A stretch of DNA of 64,000 nucleotides from Streptomyces sp. NRRL F-525 (GTDB lineage: Bacteria; Actinomycetota; Actinomycetes; Streptomycetales; Streptomycetaceae): positions 1-64,000 of the forward strand of contig NZ_JNXE01000017.1 of the NCBI RefSeq assembly GCF_000716605.1, read 5' to 3'. This document shows positions 54,077 through 62,089 of the stretch, piece after piece. The notes beneath the pieces were generated by a model, which had not been told where the DNA came from, ran no database searches, and worked only from the letters and a program-made list of their open reading frames with translations. Positions within the stretch are counted from its first letter, which is position 1. Every line of letters begins with the position of its first letter. A program made the position numbers and the translations under genes.

Positions 54077-55156
54077 ATGTCCGACACCGCAACGCCCAAG
54101 CCGGGCAAGGTACTTGTCGCCGCTGACGACCTGCGCACCTTCTCCGCCGCGCTCCTGGAGAAGGGCGGCCTGAACGCCGAGCAGGCGCGCACCACCGCCG
54201 ACGTGTTCGTGTGGGCCGCGCTGCGCGGCGTCGACTCGCACGGCATCGCCCGAGTCCCCGCCTACCTGGAGCTGCTGGCCAAGGGCGTGGCCAAAGCCGA
54301 CGCCGACATCACGATCGAGTCCACCGCCCCGGCCGCCGCCGTCCTGGACGCCGACCGCGCCCCCGGTCCGGTCGCCCTCAGCGCCGCAGCCGACGAGGCG
54401 GTAACCCGGGCCAGGATCAGTGGAGTCGCCGCCGTCGGGGTCCGCCGTACCGTGCACACCGGTGCCATCGGCTACTACGTGTCGAAGATCGCCGAACAGG
54501 GACTCGTCGGCATCGGCTATGTCTCTGGGATGCCCAACATGGGCTACACCGGGGTCAAGGGCGCCGCCGTGGCGACCAGCCCGCTCGCCATCGCGGTACC
54601 TGCGGAGTCTCACGCCCCGCTGCTGCTCGACATGGCCACCGCGACCATTGCCCTCGGCAAGATCCGCCAGGCGAAGGCGAGCGGCACCCCGCTGCCCGAG
54701 GGCGCGGCGGCCACCGCGGACGGCACCCCGACCACCGACCCCGAACTGGCGGTCATGCCACTGCCGTTGGGCGGCGCCAAGGGTTCCGGCATGTCCCTGG
54801 CCTTCGAACTGCTCACCAGCGTGCTGGTCGGAGCGCCGATCTTCGCCGCGTTCCACTCGGACGACCCCCAGGGCCGCAAGCACCGCCAGAACGCGCTGCT
54901 CATCGCCCTCGACCCGGCGGCCTTCGGAGACCCCGCCGCCTTCACCGCTGCGGTCGACGAAACGCTGGGCACCCTCAAGCAGTTGCCGCCGGCGGACGGC
55001 GCCGAGGGCGTCTTCTACCCAGGCGAGCGCAGCGCGGCGGTCGCGGAGGGGCGGGGTGCGAAGGGCATTCCCGTCGCGCCCAAGGTGTGGCGGGAACTGA
55101 CCGAGGCGGCCGGGAAGTTCGGCCTCACGCCGCCGGAGCCGGTGCCGTCCGTGTGA
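54077..55156 (+). CDS. Malate/L-lactate dehydrogenase (Ldh2/YlbC) family oxidoreductase
   Basis: 359 residues. Non-Rossmann NAD(P)-dependent dehydrogenase family: FVWAALRGVDSHGIARVPAYLELL with the conserved DSHGI, HTGAIGYYVSKIAEQGLVGIGYVSGMPNMGYTG, ATSPLAIAVPA, and GAKGSGMSLAFELLTSVLVG. Relatives reduce or oxidise 2-oxo acids, including sulfolactate, ureidoglycolate, 2,3-diketogulonate and delta-piperideine substrates. It follows the ThDP enzyme by 21 bases and ends the operon with a hairpin, so it probably oxidises a hydroxyacid to the oxoacid used by that enzyme. Confidence 0.88.
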   Translation: MSDTATPKPGKVLVAADDLRTFSAALLEKGGLNAEQARTTADVFVWAALRGVDSHGIARVPAYLELLAKGVAKADADITIESTAPAAAVLDADRAPGPVALSAAADEAVTRARISGVAAVGVRRTVHTGAIGYYVSKIAEQGLVGIGYVSGMPNMGYTGVKGAAVATSPLAIAVPAESHAPLLLDMATATIALGKIRQAKASGTPLPEGAAATADGTPTTDPELAVMPLPLGGAKGSGMSLAFELLTSVLVGAPIFAAFHSDDPQGRKHRQNALLIALDPAAFGDPAAFTAAVDETLGTLKQLPPADGAEGVFYPGERSAAVAEGRGAKGIPVAPKVWRELTEAAGKFGLTPPEPVPSV

Positions 55157-55164
55157 CCGAGAGC

Positions 55165-55203
55165 CACTTCGCCGGCCGTCCGAGGGGGATGGTCGGCGAA
55201 GTG
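55165..55203. terminator. Hairpin between convergent genes
   Basis: CACTTCGCCG (55165-55174) pairs perfectly with CGGCGAAGTG (55194-55203). It lies between the malate/lactate-type dehydrogenase stop and the HSL-esterase stop and probably marks the right border of the catabolic region. Confidence 0.8.
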
Positions 55204-55222
55204 CGTTGCTAGGGAAGGGAGT

Positions 55223-56158
55223 TCAGGCGGCGCCGACGGCGTCCCGTACCTGACGGGCGATCAGTGAGTAGGTCTGCAGGGCCCGTTCGTCGTCCGTGCC
55301 GTCGTAGCCATGGTCGGCTCCGGCGACGTCTACGTGCTCGACCAGTGCCCCCGCCGTGCGCAGCCGGTCGGCATAGGCGATGCCCTCCGCCTTGAGCAGG
55401 TCGTACTCCGCCGTGATGACCAGGGCCGGGGCGATGCCCTTCAGGTCCGCGGTGTCCGACGGATGCGCGGGCGACACCAGCCGGTCGGCGCGCACCTTCG
55501 GATCCGGGACGTACGACGTGTCGAAGACCTCCGCCATCCAGGGCCGCAACACGGGCTTGGCGATGGCGGAGTGCTTGTCCTTGGCGCTGGTCGCCAGGTC
55601 CAGCGGCGGATAGTGCAGCACCTGGAGCGCGATCGAGGGGCCGCCCTCCTCCAGTGACTGCCGGGCCACCGCCGCCGCGAGTCCGCCCCCGGCACTCTGC
55701 CCGCCCACGGTGAGCCGGTCCCCGTCCCAGCCCTGCTCGGCTCCGTGCTCAGCGATCCACCGGACCACCTCGAAGGCCTGCCGGGGCGGCGCGGGGAACG
55801 GGTGCTGCGGCGCGACGACGTAGTCGACGTTGACCACGACGACGCCTGCCTCCGCCGCGAGGAAACGGCACAGCGGGTCGTCGAGTTCGGTCAGGGGGAC
55901 GACGTAGCCGCCGCCGTGGAAGTTCACGTGCACCGGCGGAGGCGGCCCTTCACCGGCCGGCAGGTACACCGTGGCGCGGGCCGGGGCGATGCTGGTCGGG
56001 ATCGTCAACTCCCGTGTCCGGCGCGGAAAGTCAGGCAGCCGCTGATGCGAGGAGGCGGCGGAACCGCGCCCGCTCGGGCGCCGGTCCGCCATGACGGAAA
56101 GACGCTGCAGGGACTTGGCGGCGAAGGCGGCCACCGCCGGCCGGGCCAGAACAGACAT
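55223..56158 (-). CDS. HSL-family alpha/beta hydrolase (esterase)
   Basis: 311 residues. Hormone-sensitive-lipase type: oxyanion motif VNFHGGGYVVPL, nucleophile GGQSAGGGLAAAVA (Ser), Asp in ITAEYDLLKAEGIAYAD, and His in GADHGYDGTD. Signal peptide not evident, so cytoplasmic. Such enzymes hydrolyse short-chain or bulky esters. It is convergent with the catabolic operon and may be independent of it. Confidence 0.9.
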   Translation of the reverse strand: MSVLARPAVAAFAAKSLQRLSVMADRRPSGRGSAASSHQRLPDFPRRTRELTIPTSIAPARATVYLPAGEGPPPPVHVNFHGGGYVVPLTELDDPLCRFLAAEAGVVVVNVDYVVAPQHPFPAPPRQAFEVVRWIAEHGAEQGWDGDRLTVGGQSAGGGLAAAVARQSLEEGGPSIALQVLHYPPLDLATSAKDKHSAIAKPVLRPWMAEVFDTSYVPDPKVRADRLVSPAHPSDTADLKGIAPALVITAEYDLLKAEGIAYADRLRTAGALVEHVDVAGADHGYDGTDDERALQTYSLIARQVRDAVGAA

Positions 56159-56328
56159 GCCGCTCCATTCGTGGAGTGAGCGCGACGGGGGATCCGAGTC
56201 CGGTCGCCGGGGTGCCGATCAACAGGATTCCTGGCGATGGACAGGGCGACGATAACACGGGTGTATTTCGGGTGGATGGTGCGATCGGCGCTGTTCAGGG
56301 GCGGAGGGCCTCGGGGGTAGGGGTGGCT

Positions 56329-56370
56329 GTGGAAGTGTGTCACTTACTCGTGTCAGTGTCACACTTCCAC
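56329..56370. terminator. Hairpin downstream of the M56 peptidase gene
   Basis: GTGGAAGTGTG (56329-56339) pairs with CACACTTCCAC (56360-56370), perfect 11-base arms with a further partly paired interior. It is 40 bases past the M56 stop on the minus strand and could also regulate the downstream HSL gene. Confidence 0.75.
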
Positions 56371-56409
56371 GGGACCCCCCCTCCGCGGGCGGGAGAGTCG
56401 TCCGGCGGT

Positions 56410-57414
56410 TCAGCGGTGATGGACAGGCCCGTCCGGCTGTCCGTGTTCACAGCACACCTCGTGCTGCGGGCCCGACGGCGCCGGGACCGCCCGCGCCTCC
56501 GTCGTCACGCACGCCACGTGCTGCGCCGTCTCGATCATCTCCTCGCTGTCGGTCGCGGCGTCGGCCAGGCTCAGGCAGCACACGGCGAGCAGGGCGGCGC
56601 CCGCGACGAACGGCAGGGCCCTGCGTGGGGGAGGAGGCGCGAGCAGCGCGCGGACCCGCTGCGGTACCGCTCCGCCGGTCGCGGCCAGCGCCGGGCGCGA
56701 ACGGTTCGCCGAGGTGGCGAGCGCGGCCCGGCCCACGGCATGCGCGACGACCGTACGATCGCCGACGCGCACCGCGGCCTCCTCGTCGGCCCAGCGCTCC
56801 AGGACGAAGCCGCCCGCCTCGGACAGCGGTCGTAGCAGCGGATTCACGGCGGCGGAGAGGCGCCAGAGGGTCTGGAAGAGATGGTGGCGGCCGCGCAGGT
56901 GCGCCCGCTCGTGGGCGAGCAGTGCCTCGCGTTCGCGGTCGCCGAGGCAGCGCAGCATCGCGCTCGACACCACGATTCGCCCGGGCGCCCCCGGCAGTGC
57001 GAACGCCTCCGGCGACTCGATGTCCAGGACGGCCAACTCGGTGTCGCCGGGCAGGAGTCGGCATTCGCGGCGGGCCCAGCGCAGATGCCGTAGCTGACGT
57101 GCGGCGGCGACGGTGAGCCCGGCGGCGGACGTGAGGAGTGCGAGGGCGGCGAGCCCGGCGACGGTGAGGTAGACCGGGTCGGATTCGCGCACGGCGGCGA
57201 CCGACCACCGGCCCTCCTCGGCGACCTCCGGGATCTGCACCAGCCCGGCGAACGCCAGCAGCGCCAGTGAACCCAGCCAGCCGAGCGACGCCACCAGCGC
57301 GGCGGAGGCCAGTGACCAGGCGGCCGGGCGCGGGGCCAGCCGGCGGGCGGCGCGGGGTGCGAAGACCGCGAGGATCATGGTGATCAGAAGGGGGACGTAC
57401 ACACTGATGAACAC
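56410..57414 (-). CDS. M56 family membrane metallopeptidase (BlaR1-like)
   Basis: 334 residues, GTG 57414. Several membrane segments flank a zinc peptidase site LLAHERAHLRGRHHLFQ (HExxH with a downstream Glu in VLERWADEEAAVR). A final hydrophobic segment (PFVAGAALLAVCCLSLADAA) precedes a Cys- and His-rich tail. There is no extracellular penicillin-binding domain, as in the short M56 proteins of actinobacteria. It is paired with BlaI (4-base gap) and should cleave or inactivate that repressor on a signal. Confidence 0.88.
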   Translation of the reverse strand: MFISVYVPLLITMILAVFAPRAARRLAPRPAAWSLASAALVASLGWLGSLALLAFAGLVQIPEVAEEGRWSVAAVRESDPVYLTVAGLAALALLTSAAGLTVAAARQLRHLRWARRECRLLPGDTELAVLDIESPEAFALPGAPGRIVVSSAMLRCLGDREREALLAHERAHLRGRHHLFQTLWRLSAAVNPLLRPLSEAGGFVLERWADEEAAVRVGDRTVVAHAVGRAALATSANRSRPALAATGGAVPQRVRALLAPPPPRRALPFVAGAALLAVCCLSLADAATDSEEMIETAQHVACVTTEARAVPAPSGPQHEVCCEHGQPDGPVHHR

Positions 57415-57418
57415 CGGC

Positions 57419-57844
57419 TCACGGTCCTTCGTCGACGAGGCCGGTGGAGGGCGGTGCGTCGTTCCCGGAAAGCAGTCGCTGCAGCAACTGCTCGTCCTGC
57501 GCGGAGAGTTCGGAGACGAAGCGGGTGAGTACGGCCTCGCGGTCGGTGCCGTGCTCCAGCAGTGAGCGCATCCGCTCCGCGGTGTGGGTCGCCTCGTCCC
57601 GGGCCGGCGCGTACGCGTACCCGCGGCCCGCGCGCCGGCGGACGAGCATCCCCTTGTCGTACAGGCGCGACAGGATCGTCAGCACGGTCGTGTACGCGAG
57701 GTCCCCGGGCAGCCGGTCCTTGACCTGGCGCGCGGTCTGAGGCTCGTCGGCCCCGTAGAGGGCGGCGAGAACCCCGCTCTCCAGCTCACCGCGCGCCCGC
57801 CTGCCGGACGTCGCGCCGGGCTCCTCGTTCTTCCGGTCGTGCAC
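57419..57844 (-). CDS. blaI: BlaI/MecI family repressor
   Basis: 141 residues, GTG 57844. Winged-helix DNA-binding domain ELESGVLAALYGADEPQTARQVKDRLPGDLAYTTVLTILSRLYDKGMLVRRRAGRGYAYAP matches BlaI/CopY. The C-terminal part (MRSLLEHGTDREAVLTRFVSEL) is the dimerisation and cleavage region. It is co-transcribed with the M56 peptidase. Two BlaI-type boxes lie 152-189 bases upstream, in front of the divergent glycosyltransferase operon, predicting control of both. Confidence 0.92.
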   Translation of the reverse strand: MHDRKNEEPGATSGRRARGELESGVLAALYGADEPQTARQVKDRLPGDLAYTTVLTILSRLYDKGMLVRRRAGRGYAYAPARDEATHTAERMRSLLEHGTDREAVLTRFVSELSAQDEQLLQRLLSGNDAPPSTGLVDEGP

Positions 57845-57995
57845 TGTTCACCCCACCGCCTTTCACCGCTCGACGTCCCAGCCTACCCGCGCGCCTACTA
57901 CGGCCTGTAGGAAGTGCGCCAAGGGCTCGAAGGGATGGACCGAGGGGTCGGGGAGATCGACCAGGGCGTCGATCAAGGGCTTTGCGGACGCGATC

Positions 57996-58033
57996 TACTA
58001 CATGTCGTACGAGCTTACCTACTACATGTTGTA
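57996..58033. promoter_or_regulatory. Two tandem BlaI boxes
   Basis: TACTACATGTCGTA (57996-58009) and TACTACATGTTGTA (58020-58033) are near-palindromes of the BlaI consensus TACTACATGTAGTA, each with one asymmetric position. Their centres are 24 bases apart. The second ends 40 bases before the glycosyltransferase ATG at 58074, so BlaI should repress this operon, and perhaps its own. Confidence 0.85.
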
Positions 58034-58073
58034 GAGTTTCGCCGCTCCACTCCACCCGCGGAGGAAACAGCCC

Positions 58074-59504
58074 ATGCCCCACCTCGGAAATCCGGTGCGC
58101 CGCCCGTCGTCGGCCGAGCGTGTCGTGATCGTCTCGGCAAGTGTCGGAGCCGGTCACGACGGCGCCGCCGCCGAACTGGAGCGGCGGCTGGTGGCGGCCG
58201 GTCTCACGGTCGACCGGTTCGACCTGCTCGACGTGCTGCCCGCCCGGCTCGGCCGGCTCGTCCGGGACGGCTACCACCGCCTGCTCGTCCGGGCGCCGTG
58301 GGCCTACCAGCGGATCTACAGCAGTACCGAGCGCGCGGGCGGCGGCGGTCCCGTCGCGAAGGCGCTGCTGCGTTCCGCCGAGGAACGGCTGCTGCGTGCC
58401 CTGCCCGACGGCACCGGCGCCGTCGTGTCGACCTACCCGGGCGCGAGCCGGGTCCTGGGCAACCTCCGTCTCGACGGCCGGCTGACCGTCCCCGTCCTCA
58501 CCTACCTCACCGACTTCTCGGTGCACCCGCTGTGGGTGGCCGACGGCGTCGACGTCCACCTCGCGCTGCACGCCGTGCCCGCCGCGCAGGCCCGGGCCGC
58601 CGGCGCGCGTGACGTCCGCGTGTGCGGCCCGGTCGCCGATCCGCGCTTCCACCCCGTGGACGCGACGGGACGCGCCGCGGCCCGCGCCCGCTTCGGCCTG
58701 CCTCCAACTGCCCCGCTGGCGCTGCTCGTTGCCGGTTCCTGGGGCGTGGGCCCGGTCCGTGAGGTCGCCCGGGACCTGCGCGACTGCGGCGCGGCCGTAC
58801 CGCTCGTGGTCTGCGGCCGCAACGAGACCCTGGCCGACCAGCTCCGCGCGGACGGCATCGAACACGTCCACGGCTGGGTCGACGACATGCCCGGCCTGAT
58901 GCACGCGGCCGACGTCCTGGTCCAGAACGCCGGCGGCCTGACCTCCCTGGAGGCCTTCGCCGCCGGCCTGCCCGTCGCCAGCTACGGCTGCATACCCGGC
59001 CACGGCCTCACCAACGCGGCCGCCCTGGACGAGGCGGGCGTCGCCGCGTGGATCCGCGAACCGGCCCAACTCAAGCACGTACTAGGCGAGTTGATCGACG
59101 GCCCACGAGGACTCCTGCAACGGGAGGCAGGCCTAGCCCTGTTCGCGGCCGACCCCCACGGCCCGGACCGGGGCCCGGCCACGGAGACGGCCAGGATCTG
59201 CAGGGCGGGCGTCGAGCACATCCTCGTATCCGCCGCTCACCCCTCCGCCGCCCCCATCGCCCCGCGAGTCACCCCACCCGCCGCTCGGCGCGTCGCCCGT
59301 CCGGCCGCCCTGCGGCTCGCGACCACCACCGCCCTGGCCTGCGCGGTCTGGGCGGGCGCGGTCGGCACGGCGGTCGCCACGACCGAGAGCGGCCCGGGCC
59401 TGATGCACGCGATAGGCCAGAGCCTCGACCTCGACGACCTGGGCCACGCGCACCACACGGGGCGAGTGCCCGTCCAGGGCCACGCGAAGGGGCACCACGC
59501 ATGA
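58074..59504 (+). CDS. MGDG-synthase-like glycosyltransferase (GT28 type) with C-terminal anchor
   Basis: 476 residues. MGDG-synthase/MurG-like fold: VVIVSASVGAGHDGAAAELERRL at the N-terminus, YLTDFSVHPLWVADGVD, and a donor-binding C-domain VHGWVDDMPGLMHAADVLVQNAGGLTSLEAFAAGLP. A C-terminal addition has one hydrophobic segment (LRLATTTALACAVWAGAVGTAVA) and a His-rich end (HAHHTGRVPVQGHAKGHHA) not usual for the family. It probably transfers a sugar to a lipid or cell-envelope acceptor. It is coupled to the deacetylase gene (ATGA overlap) and preceded by BlaI boxes. Confidence 0.85.
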   Translation: MPHLGNPVRRPSSAERVVIVSASVGAGHDGAAAELERRLVAAGLTVDRFDLLDVLPARLGRLVRDGYHRLLVRAPWAYQRIYSSTERAGGGGPVAKALLRSAEERLLRALPDGTGAVVSTYPGASRVLGNLRLDGRLTVPVLTYLTDFSVHPLWVADGVDVHLALHAVPAAQARAAGARDVRVCGPVADPRFHPVDATGRAAARARFGLPPTAPLALLVAGSWGVGPVREVARDLRDCGAAVPLVVCGRNETLADQLRADGIEHVHGWVDDMPGLMHAADVLVQNAGGLTSLEAFAAGLPVASYGCIPGHGLTNAAALDEAGVAAWIREPAQLKHVLGELIDGPRGLLQREAGLALFAADPHGPDRGPATETARICRAGVEHILVSAAHPSAAPIAPRVTPPAARRVARPAALRLATTTALACAVWAGAVGTAVATTESGPGLMHAIGQSLDLDDLGHAHHTGRVPVQGHAKGHHA

Positions 59505-60244
59505 CAGCCACCCGCCTCCTCCGTACGACCGCCCGCGTCGCGCTCCCCGCGCTCCCGATCCTCGCCGCCGCGTACGCCGCGCCCGTCCTCTCCACCTACG
59601 GCCCGCTGCGCAACCGCGTCATGCCCCGCCTCGCCGGCCGCGGCCGGCCGGACCACGTAGCGCTGACCTTCGACGACGGGCCGGATCCCCTCTCCACCCC
59701 GCTGTTCCTACGGCTGCTCGACGAGCGCCGGGTGCACGCCACCTTCTTTCTCCTCGGCAACCAAGCGGTACGCGCCCCCGGTCTGGTCCGCGAGATCGCC
59801 GCTGCCGGACATGAGATCGCCGTTCACGGGTGGCTGCACCGCCCGCTGCTGCTGCGCGGCCCCCGCGCCACCCACGACGACCTGGCCCGCGCCCGCGACA
59901 CGGTCGGCGACCTCACCGGCCGCGTGCCACGGCTCTTCCGGCCGCCCTACGGCGTGATGTCGACCGCCGCCCACCTCGCGGCCCGCCGCCTGGACCTCGC
60001 GCCGGTGCTGTGGACGGCGTGGGGCGAGGACTGGAGGGCGCGCGCCACACCCGAGTCGGTCCACCGGACGGTCGCCGCGGACCTGCGCGGCGGTGGCACC
60101 GTCCTGCTGCACGACTCCGACTGCACGTCGGCACCCGGCAGTTGGCGTGCCACCCTCGGTGCCGTGCCCCGCATCCTCGACACCTGCGCGGTGCGCGGCC
60201 TGTCCGTGGGCCCGCTGCGGGAGCATGCTGTGGATCCGCTCTGA
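59501..60244 (+). CDS. Polysaccharide deacetylase (NodB homology, CE4)
   Basis: 247 residues, ATG 59501. An N-terminal hydrophobic stretch (VALPALPILAAAYAAPVL) anchors or exports it. NodB domain motifs: VALTFDDGPDP (catalytic Asp and metal Asp), HEIAVHGWLHRPLL (metal His), RLFRPPYGVM and TVLLHDSD. Members remove N- or O-acetyl groups from peptidoglycan, chitin or glycolipids. With the glycosyltransferase it forms a two-step envelope modification operon likely induced through BlaI/M56. Confidence 0.9.
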   Translation: MTATRLLRTTARVALPALPILAAAYAAPVLSTYGPLRNRVMPRLAGRGRPDHVALTFDDGPDPLSTPLFLRLLDERRVHATFFLLGNQAVRAPGLVREIAAAGHEIAVHGWLHRPLLLRGPRATHDDLARARDTVGDLTGRVPRLFRPPYGVMSTAAHLAARRLDLAPVLWTAWGEDWRARATPESVHRTVAADLRGGGTVLLHDSDCTSAPGSWRATLGAVPRILDTCAVRGLSVGPLREHAVDPL

Positions 60245-60245
60245 A

Positions 60246-60263
60246 GTTGACAATATTGTTGGC
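60246..60263. promoter_or_regulatory. GTTGACAAT-type site before the carboxylesterase gene
   Basis: GTTGACAATATTGTTGGC contains a perfect ACAATATTGT core and shares GTTGACAAT with the gntR promoter at 30271. It lies 54 bases before the esterase start in the 72-base gap. TTGACA would make a -35 box, but I see no good -10. Control by the 30331 GntR protein is possible but weakly supported. Confidence 0.35.
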
Positions 60264-60316
60264 GCTCCCGGTCGGCGGAATTTACGTTCGCAAGTACCTA
60301 GACCAGGGAGCCCCCC

Positions 60317-61969
60317 ATGCTTTCGAACGCCATGAACCGCCGGACCTTCGTCAACGGGTCGCTGGCCGTCGCCGCGACGGCCGCACTCGTCGGTACAGGA
60401 ACGAGCGCCGGCGCGGCGGACCGCACGACCTCCGCAACCCCGCTCACCGGCCCCCTCCGCATCGACACCGGCCGCGTGTCCGGCGTGGCCTCCCTCGTCT
60501 CCGGCGTCACCGTGTTCAAGGGCCTGCCGTACGCGGCGACCACGGCGGGCGCCAACCGTTGGCGTCCCCCGCAGCCTGCGACCTCTTGGACGGGCGTGCG
60601 CGTCGCGGACACCTTCGGAGACATCTGCCCCCAGCAGATGATGGGTTCGGCCTCGGTCACGATGAGCGAGGACTGCCTCAACCTCAACGTCTGGACAGGC
60701 GCGGCGAGTTCACACGAGAAGCGCCCGGTCCTGGTCTGGATCTACGGCGGCCGGTTCACCGGCGGTTACGCCTCCGACCCGGGCTTCGACGGCGCGGGCC
60801 TCGCCGCCAAGGGCCTGGTCGTCGTGACCCTCAACTACCGCACCGGCGCGTTCGGTTTCCTCTCCACCCCCGAACTCAGCGCCGAGTCCGGCCATGGGGC
60901 ATCCGGCAACTACGGGCTCCTGGACCAGATTTCGGCCCTGCGCTGGGTGCGCCGCAACATCTCCGCGTTCGGCGGCGACCCGAACCGCGTGACCATTGCA
61001 GGCCAGTCCGCGGGCGGCGCCTCGGTGATGCACCTCATCTACTCCCCGCTCGCCAAGGGCCTGTTCCAGGGCGCGATCTCCGAGAGCGCCGGCGCCCGCG
61101 CCACCGGCGACCCCGAGATCGCCGCGCTGGCAGCGTCGTACCGCACGCTGGAGACGGCCGAGAGCCAGGGCGCCGCGTACGCCAATGCGCTCGGCGCCAC
61201 CTCACTGACCGCCCTCCGGGCCCTGGACAGCGCCAAGTTGATGGCGGGTCAGAACGCCAACGACACCACGGTCAGCGGACCGGTGAACGGCAACCCGCCG
61301 GAGTTCCGCCCGGTCCTCGACGGCTGGGTCAAGCCGTGGACGTACGAACAGGCCCTGGCGGGCGGCCACTTGAACGACGTGCCCGTGCTGGCCGGCGGCA
61401 ACAAGGACGAGAACGGCGCCTCCCCGGCCCCGACCGTGAAGCTCGCGGATTATCTGAGCACCGCGGAGAAGGAGTACGGCACCCTCGCCGACGAGTTCCT
61501 GAAGCTCTACCCCGCCACCACCGACACGGAGGCGGGCCAGGCCCGCAACGCCTCCGCCCGCGAGGGCTCGCGCGTCTCCGCGAACCTGTGGGCGGCGGAG
61601 TGGGCGAAGACGGCGAAGAGCCCGGTCTTCACGTACTACTGGGAGCACGTCCCGCCGACCGCGACCGGAGCCAACTCTCGTGGCGCGTACCACGGTTCGG
61701 AGATCAACTACGTCTTCGACAACCTCTACGCCACGAACCTGCCCTGGACCGACGCGGACCGCACGGTCGCCGACACCCTCTCCGACTACGTGGTGAACTT
61801 CGCGACCCACGGCGACCCCAACGGCCACGGCCTCACCCGCTGGCCCGCGGCGAACCACCGCTTCGCGACCACGATGGAACTCGGCGACCGCTTCGGCAGG
61901 CTCGCCCTCGCGGACGCGGCGAAGGTGGACTTCTTCGAGCGGTTCTTCGCGAGTCAGAAGCGCTGGTGA
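60317..61969 (+). CDS. Tat-secreted type B carboxylesterase
   Basis: 550 residues, ATG 60317. Tat signal NRRTFVNGSLAVAATAALVG. Carboxylesterase type B signatures: GLPYAA, EDCLNLNVWTG with Cys, oxyanion region IYGGRFTGGYASD (usual GGG/GG(A)F altered to GGR), nucleophile TIAGQSAGGASVMHL, and acid and His residues near ENGASP and AYHGSEINYVF. It cleaves aromatic or bulky esters outside the cell. It has its own promoter region. It may supply ester-derived aromatics to the catabolic region, but this is inference. Confidence 0.9.
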   Translation: MLSNAMNRRTFVNGSLAVAATAALVGTGTSAGAADRTTSATPLTGPLRIDTGRVSGVASLVSGVTVFKGLPYAATTAGANRWRPPQPATSWTGVRVADTFGDICPQQMMGSASVTMSEDCLNLNVWTGAASSHEKRPVLVWIYGGRFTGGYASDPGFDGAGLAAKGLVVVTLNYRTGAFGFLSTPELSAESGHGASGNYGLLDQISALRWVRRNISAFGGDPNRVTIAGQSAGGASVMHLIYSPLAKGLFQGAISESAGARATGDPEIAALAASYRTLETAESQGAAYANALGATSLTALRALDSAKLMAGQNANDTTVSGPVNGNPPEFRPVLDGWVKPWTYEQALAGGHLNDVPVLAGGNKDENGASPAPTVKLADYLSTAEKEYGTLADEFLKLYPATTDTEAGQARNASAREGSRVSANLWAAEWAKTAKSPVFTYYWEHVPPTATGANSRGAYHGSEINYVFDNLYATNLPWTDADRTVADTLSDYVVNFATHGDPNGHGLTRWPAANHRFATTMELGDRFGRLALADAAKVDFFERFFASQKRW

Positions 61970-62039
61970 CGCAACTCCAGGGAGGCGAGGCGGGACACGC
62001 GGGCAAAGGGGGCGGGGCGGGGGATGCGGGCACATGAAG

Positions 62040-62053
62040 TTAGGCTTGCCTAA
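62040..62053. promoter_or_regulatory. Iron box (DmdR/IdeR-type)
   Basis: TTAGGCTTGCCTAA is a perfect palindrome of the TTAGG-CCTAA type bound by iron-dependent DtxR-family repressors. It lies 36 bases before ATG 62090 of the esterase-like gene, predicting repression under iron sufficiency. Confidence 0.88.
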
Positions 62054-62089
62054 TTGAAAGCGCTGCCTCGTCGGACGGAGTCCGCCCGC

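Noticed and set aside
28269..55156. Horizontally acquired island with integrase or flanking repeats
   Set aside because: The content is accessory in nature, but I found no integrase, tRNA or matching direct repeats at its ends, and base composition and codon use match the rest of the window.
59830..62037. 735-codon plus-strand frame spanning the deacetylase and carboxylesterase genes
   Set aside because: The product is Arg/Pro-rich without any motif and crosses two genes that have complete catalytic signatures in other frames.
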